Assembly (NCBI GenBank): GCA_016714685.1
Contig: JADKCH010000018.1
Location: 1-63,009 of the forward strand
Length of the DNA stretch: 63,009 bases
Origin: Candidatus Geothrix odensensis
GTDB lineage: Bacteria > Acidobacteriota > Holophagae > Holophagales > Holophagaceae
Reading direction: 5' to 3'
Shown in pieces: positions 58,179-63,009 of the stretch. Numbering within the stretch: position 1 is the first letter of the stretch; each line of letters opens with the position of its first letter. Position numbers and translations under genes: made by a program. The notes under the pieces are model-generated. The model was given only the letters and a program-made list of their open reading frames with translations. It was not told where the DNA came from and searched no databases.

Positions 58179-58553
58179 CTGGCCCTGATGCTACGGGCAT
58201 CGCCGGGATTGGTCCGAGCCCGCCGCGCCACCTTGGGATGGAGCGCCAGATTCATGGGACGAGCGACGCCCAGGCCCGATGGGCGGGCCCGCCGCGGTCG
58301 GCCAGAACGGCAGGGAACCGCCCCCGGGGCGTCCTTGACTCCCGGTTCGGACCTTGGGGTGTGACCCGGGCTATTCCACGGGCTCCGCCAGGAACCCCGT
58401 CCTACCGCCTGAGGGGACGATGTGGCTCGTCCGCATTCAGGTGACGAGGTTGCCGTCGTGGTCGAGGGAATGTAGGGGGTTGGCCCACCAGCACCCGGGC
58501 GATCACCTCGAAGTGGTTGCAGAGGGTCGACAGGTGTGCCTCGTGCTCTTAGG
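58179..58553. other. GC-rich stretch without a supported gene
   Basis: No frame here has clear coding character. It may contain the lost 3' end of the hydrolase to its right and the lost 5' part of the DUF4386 copy to its left. A short phrase, HFEVIARVLVGQP, near 58490-58530 on the minus strand is coding-like. Confidence 0.3.
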
Positions 58554-59132
58554 TCACGAGCCGGGCGGACGGCAACCCGGCGGCCACTCTTCGCGCCAGG
58601 GCAACCAGGCCAGTTCCCTTCCCCGTCCGCCCTGGACACCGCCCATGGCGCTGAACAGGGGGCTCAGCAGGAGCGGGGCGCTGCGTGCGAGCCTCAGGAC
58701 GAGTCGGTTCACGAAAGGGAGGTTCCGCCTCGCCTCCGCCCAGTCCATCCGCCAGCCGCCGGAGACGATGACGGCGGCGGAGAGGCGCTCCGGAATCCGG
58801 GCCGCACAAACCGCCGCGTAAGGTCCGCCGCCGGAGTTCCCCAGCACGGCGAAACGCTTCAGGCCGAGGGCGTCCGCCAGGGCGGACACGTCCGCGGGCA
58901 AATGGGAAAAGCCGCGGCCGGCCTGGAAATCGGACCCGCCCATGCCCGGGCGGTCCGGGGCGATGCCCCTCAAGCCCAGCCGGATGAACGCGTCATCCCC
59001 CAGGAGCAAGGGCTCGAGCCGGGAGGATGGCGAGCCATGAAAATAAAGCACCGGAAAGCCCTCTGGCCGACCGAACTCGGCGTAGGCAAGCGTCCGGCCA
59101 TCCGGCAAGTGAAGGTGTTGCTCAATCCGCAC
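58554..59132 (-). pseudogene. Alpha/beta hydrolase, C-terminally truncated
   Basis: GTG 59132 follows CAGGAG. The product has HLPDGRTLAYAEFGRPEGFP, FHGSPSSRLEP (oxyanion loop), APDRPGMGGSD and the nucleophile elbow VLGNSGGGPYAAV. It ends after about 190 residues. The catalytic histidine region is missing, so it is probably inactive unless a further frameshift hides the rest. Confidence 0.65.
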
Positions 59133-59194
59133 GCGTGCTCCTGAATGTCGTCCCGGAGGCACACTGACCTTGCGCCCCACGCAGTCCATGACCT

Positions 59195-59335
59195 TCGACG
59201 GCGCTCCAAACCAGCGGCAAGGACGCCCAGAATCAACAACCAAATCCCGTAGGCCACGCAGAGGAATCCACCCGCGACAACCCAGAAGCCCGGAGCTGTG
59301 GCGTCCAGGCTGGCCTGGAACAGAAACCTGCCGAT
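59195..59335 (-). pseudogene. Fragment of a small membrane protein
   Basis: The frame gives HSPIGRFLFQASLDATAPGF followed by WVVAGGFLCVAYGIWLLILG and a basic end ERRRRS. It is a membrane-protein C-terminus without a visible start. Family not recognised. Confidence 0.3.
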
Positions 59336-59420
59336 GGGCGAGTGCTGGTCGACGTGCGGCCCCGGCCAGGGCCCGGACTTCCGCCACAGCCCTGCCCACC
59401 CTTCTCACGATCGGACCGGG

Positions 59421-60138
59421 CTAGTCGGCACCCAACCCGCGGACCGCGACGTTCACGCCCTTGAAGAGCAGCCAGAGGCAGGTGGAGGCCTCGCCGATCA
59501 GGATCGGGACCGCCACGAAGGGGAAGATCCGGCCCGCCAAGGCAGGGGCCAGCAGAGCGGTGAAGCCGTGCAGCACGTAACCGCAGCCGGCAATCACCAG
59601 CAGGATGCCCAAGGCCTTGGGCAGGATCCGGGACCGGATGATCAGGTATCCGCGGATGGGGAAGGTGAAGCCGAAGAAGAGCAGGCTGATCCCCATCCGG
59701 TTCCGTGCGCCCGGATGGCCAGGCGGGCCAGCACCGCCAGCTGCTCCGGCGAGAAGACCTTCAGGTAGGCCGCATCCCCCAGGGGGAACAGTGTCGCGGC
59801 CAGGTTGAGGTCGAACGCGATCTGGAGGCAGATGGCGATCAGGTCGAAAAAGACCATCAGCAACGCGAGGTCGCGATGGGCCGGCCGGAGCAGGGTGTAG
59901 AAGACCCAGGCCAGGACGACCGTGCAGGCACAGGTGAACAGGTCGACTGCGATGCCCGTGCGCCACAGCCATTCGTGGGACCGGATGCTGGAGGCTGTGG
60001 CCATGGCGTTCCCCAGGACGATCAGGCTGCCCCTGGCGAAGAATTCGCAATAGAGCCCCGCGAGATGATGATCAGGTAGAGGAAGCCGCCAAGCCGGGCC
60101 AGCGCCTGCGGAGAGGTTTCTTTTCCAAGAAGGACCAT
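59421..60138 (-). CDS. DUF4386 family membrane protein, two frameshifts
   Basis: ATG 60138 begins VLLGKETSPQALARLGGFLY. A shift at about 60060 joins AGLYCEFFARGSLIVLGNA, and a second at about 59710 joins RMGISLLFFGFTFPIRGYLI. The rest runs to TAG 59421 with VPILIGEASTCLWLLFKGV, the usual DUF4386 ending. Six membrane helices in all. Function unknown. It is the third member of the local set. Confidence 0.65.
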
Positions 60139-60239
60139 GCGGGGCCTCGTTGCGAACCGTGGTGGCACGAGACTCTGGATTCAACCGTGGCCTCGCGAGG
60201 ATGGGGAGCGACCTGCCGGGATGCCGCCCGGGGGTCGGG

Positions 60240-60665
60240 CTACGCACCGGTCCGGGGCCCGTTAGGTGTCCACCGGTCCCCCGGCTTCCGGATGTAATGG
60301 GCGAAGACGTAGGGCCAGGGGATCACCAGGGGTACGATGACGCCCATGAGGGTGGCCCGGGCGGACTCCGCCGTGGCCGCGTCCATCTGGTGGTCCCGCC
60401 AAAGCGGCAGCGCGAAGAGGAGCAGCCAGATCGCCTTCCAGAGCATCTCGAAGAACAGCAGGGGGAGCATCTTGAGCGGATACCGGATGCCCAGGGCGGC
60501 CGAAAGGGAGAGCGCCGCCAGCATGCTCGAGCCCACGCCGTGCCACAGGGTCCACGGGGTCGTGCGCTGGAGGATCGCGGGCCACTGGAGGACGCCCTGC
60601 CCGACGAACATGAGCGCGAAGAGCGCCCGCAAGAGGTAAAGACGGAAAATCGAGACTTCGGACAT
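60240..60665 (-). CDS. Small four-helix membrane protein
   Basis: ATG 60665 follows GGGGAG. The 141-residue product has RLYLLRALFALMFVGQGVLQ, a second pair of helices around PLKMLPLLFFEMLWKAIWLL and a last one near VIPLVIPWPY-like sequence, ending KPGDRWTPN. No catalytic motif. It is 87 bases downstream of the TPR gene in the same direction. Confidence 0.6.
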   Translation of the reverse strand: MSEVSIFRLYLLRALFALMFVGQGVLQWPAILQRTTPWTLWHGVGSSMLAALSLSAALGIRYPLKMLPLLFFEMLWKAIWLLLFALPLWRDHQMDAATAESARATLMGVIVPLVIPWPYVFAHYIRKPGDRWTPNGPRTGA

Positions 60666-60752
60666 CCTGAGACTCCCCATGGAAAGGATGGAACGCGACC
60701 AGGTGGCGCGACTGGCCGGTGGCGGCCTCGTCCCCGCCCCCTGGAACCCGGA

Positions 60753-61629
60753 TCAGGACACGCGCTTCAAGGCTTCCGGCGCTTCCTTCAACGAACCATC
60801 GAGGCCGAGCGCCGCCTTGTAGCTCTGTTTCGCCTCCGACTTCCTCCCGGCCTTCTCGTAGACGAGCCCGAGGCGGTAGTAGGCGCTGGCCAGGGCCGGC
60901 TCGCTCTCCTTCGGCCGGTAGGAAACGTACTTCTTCAGCGCCTCCTCGCCCCGGGCGAGGTTGGTGCCGGCCAGGGAGGCGGCGCGGCCCAGGTGGTAGT
61001 AGAGGGGCATGCAGGTCGGGTCGAGTTTTAGCCCCGCCTCGAACTCCCCGAAGGCGGCAGCGAGTTCTTTTCCACATTGGCGAAATGCTGTCCGGGTAGC
61101 CGTGGGCCTTCGGCGAGGCGGGGTGCTCCCGGATGGCGTCCAGATACTCCTGCTTCGCCCGATCGGGCTGCTTCTTCTGCATATAGATCACCCCGAAGGC
61201 CCGGTGGCCCAGGACCGGGTCGAGGGCCTTGATCGCCTTCGCCTGTTCGAAGGCCTTGTCCACCGAGCCGCCGATGAAGCCCGGCGCCATGGCGTAGAAC
61301 TCCACCAGGCTGAAGCGTGCCTCAAGATGCTTCGCGTTGAACGCGACCGCCTGCTCCCACTCGCCCTGCGCCTTGGGCGCATAGCGGGCGGCAGCGAACA
61401 TTCCGCTCTTCGCTGCCTTGGCGCCATAAGCATTGCCGAGGCCGTGATGCGCGTCGGCATCCTTCGGGGCCTCGGCGACGGCGCGCTCCAGGAGGGCGAT
61501 GGCCCCGTCGCTGTCGCCCCGGGCCAGGGCGGCACGGCCCTGCTCCAGCAGGGGTGCCTGGGCGCTCAGGATGCAGGCGGTGAGCACCAGGGGGCTCCAG
61601 CGGATGAGGCCTGCGGGGGACGTGGTCAT
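60753..61629 (-). CDS. TPR-repeat protein with signal peptide, one frameshift
   Basis: ATG 61629 follows GGAGACAACC. The signal peptide ends near LTACILSAQA. TPR-like repeats follow: LLEQGRAALARGDSDGAIAL, ADAHHGLGNAYGAKAAK and GVIYMQKKQPDRAKQEYLDA. A shift at about 61075 joins the last repeats, LYYHLGRAASLAGTNLARGE and YYRLGLVYEKAGRKSEAKQS. It is a periplasmic scaffold of unknown partner, about 290 residues. Confidence 0.7.
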
Positions 61630-61891
61630 GGTTGTCTCCAGGGGTCGTGAACGGGTTGGAAGGTGGGCTGCCGGTTCGGAAGCGGGCATTTTCAGGGCTA
61701 CGCCGGTCCCGGGCCTGCGATTAATCGCAGGCGGCGCCCAAGCGATGAAGGGCGGGATTCCGGGGATGAGCCGCGCCGGGCGCCGACGGCCGGCGCCGTG
61801 CTTCGGCTCGCCCGGACACCCCGGTTCGAGGCGGCCTCGGAAACCCTGTGGTGGCGGGCCGGGCGGCGATTCCGAGTGGTATCGTCAGGCT

Positions 61892-62917
61892 ATGGACGCC
61901 GTCTTCCCTCCGCCGCCGCCGCCGCAGGGCCTTGCGCGGATCTTGGGCTTGGGGCGCCTGCGGTTCACCCTGGGCCTGACCCTCCTCCTCGGCCTGCTCA
62001 TCAGCCTCGGGTGGAGTCAGGGGCCACCTCCATCTTGCTCACTGGTGACCCTAGGGCTGCTGGCCCTGCTGGTGTTCGGGCTCTTCGAACAATGGCCGAG
62101 GCACTTGCCGGCGTGGCTCGCGCGCTGGGCGCTGCAGGTGCTGGGAGTGGCGCTGATCATGCCCCTGGGAACCTACCTGATCTATGAGCTGTCCACCGCC
62201 GCCGGCGCGCCACCGTTCTGGAAGGTCAAGGACCGCCTGACGGGCTTCGTATCGCTGAGCGCCGTCGGCCTGCTATTGGCACCCTGGGTTGCGCTGGCTG
62301 CGTTGGTGCGGCAGAAGGACGCCCTGGCTCGGCACCAGGCCCTGGCCTTCGACCTGGAGCGCAGCGAATTCGAGCGCCAGGCCCTGGACGCCCGGCTACG
62401 GCTTCTGCAAGCGCAGGTGGAGCCGCACTTTCTGTTCAACACCCTGGCCAACGTGCGCGAGCTGGTGGACACGGGCTCGCCCCGGGCTTCGGCGGTGCTC
62501 GGCAGCCTCATTGCCTACCTGCGGGCGGCGGTGCCCCGCCTCCACGCGCCCGCGTCCACCCTGGCGCAGGAACTGGAGCTGGCCCAGGCCTACCTCGAGG
62601 TCATGCACATGCGCATGCCCGACCGGCTCCAGTTCGACTTTCAGGCTGACGACAGGCCCTGCAGCTGGTCTGCCCACCGATGACTCTCCCCACCCCTGGT
62701 GGAGAACGCCGTGCGCCACGGCATCGGCCCCAGCGAGGAGGGCGGCCGCATCGAGGTCCGCGTCCGGGTCCTCGAAGGCTGCTGCGCCATCGAGGTGCTC
62801 GATACGGGCGTAGGTCTCGGCCCTGATGGCGGCGGCGCGGGCACGGGGCTCGCGAATCTCCAGGAGCGCCTGCAGTTGGCCTTCGGCGGGAAGGTGCGGC
62901 TGGAGTTGCACCGTTGA
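61892..62917 (+). CDS. LytS/His_kinase-type sensor kinase, one frameshift
   Basis: ATG 61892 starts a protein with four N-terminal membrane helices (GLGRLRFTLGLTLLLGLLIS and others). A coiled linker follows, then the LytS phosphoacceptor motif LQAQVEPHFLFNTLANVREL with its histidine. A shift at about 62685 joins the N box ENAVRHGIGPSEEGG and the G box VGLGPDGGGAGTGLANLQER, ending at 62917. It should phosphorylate the LytTR-type regulator that starts just after it. The signal is unknown. Confidence 0.85.
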
Positions 62918-62965
62918 GCCCACGGCGTGCGCGCCGAGTGTCTTCCCGGCGGTGCGGGGCGGGGC

Positions 62966-63009
62966 ATGACGGCCCGGCGGCCCACAGCCCTCATCGCGGA
63001 GGACGAGCC
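62966..63009 (+). CDS. Response regulator, first codons (cut by window edge)
   Basis: ATG 62966 begins MTARRPTALIAEDEP, the start of a receiver domain with the first acidic residues (EDE). The position right after a LytS-type kinase suggests a LytTR DNA-binding output domain, which lies outside the window. Confidence 0.75.
   Translation, partial: MTARRPTALIAEDE

Overview
The window is GC-rich DNA of a diderm (Gram-negative) bacterium. Lipopolysaccharide export genes (LptF/LptG), an Mla lipid-transport operon, two tripartite RND efflux operons and several outer-membrane barrels show the two-membrane envelope. The gene styles recall Acidobacteriota of the Holophaga/Geothrix type, but that assignment is from general familiarity and is low confidence.

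Layout. Positions 1-592 are the cut end of an IS66-family element. About 600-14,900 is plasmid-like: a zinc-ribbon/antitoxin gene group, an XRE regulator, ParA with a partition partner, an iteron array upstream of a RepA_C-type initiator, a second HTH replication-like gene, an Xre/RES toxin-antitoxin pair, a MobF-like relaxase with a small accessory gene, and an oriT-like spacer. About 15,000-16,285 is an insertion scar (phage-type integrase remnant, ISL3 remnant, truncated IS481). About 16,300-24,800 is envelope biogenesis on the minus strand: an LtaS-like phosphotransferase, a fused LptF-LptG, MlaD, MlaF, MlaE and MotB. About 25,300-45,030 is an efflux and envelope block: two outer-membrane barrels, three related TetR regulators, two adaptor-RND-OMF operons, an ArnT-like glycosyltransferase and a cytidylate-kinase-like protein. 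About 45,070-56,150 is accessory: a tyrosine recombinase, XRE and zinc-finger genes, a Phd/ParE pair, a defence-like locus and a second Xre/RES pair. About 56,300-63,009 holds decayed envelope and metabolic genes, DUF4386 membrane proteins, a TPR lipoprotein-like gene and a LytS/LytTR-type two-component pair cut by the window end.

The most interesting region is 49,392-55,145. A gene coding for a cyclic-nucleotide-binding domain fused to a TIR-like effector faces, convergently, an operon coding for a tandem class III nucleotide cyclase, a fused E2-E1 ubiquitin-like conjugation enzyme and a JAMM/JAB deconjugating peptidase, preceded by three small unknown genes. This combines a Pycsar-like signal and effector with the Cap2/Cap3-like accessory pair known from type II CBASS.

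A general warning: I can reconstruct about 35 single-base frameshifts, mostly at short homopolymers and many in genes that should be intact (mlaE, mlaF, lptF, RND pump, OMFs). They look like uncorrected long-read errors more than mass pseudogenisation. Where two frames clearly belong to one protein I annotate one gene and give the approximate shift.
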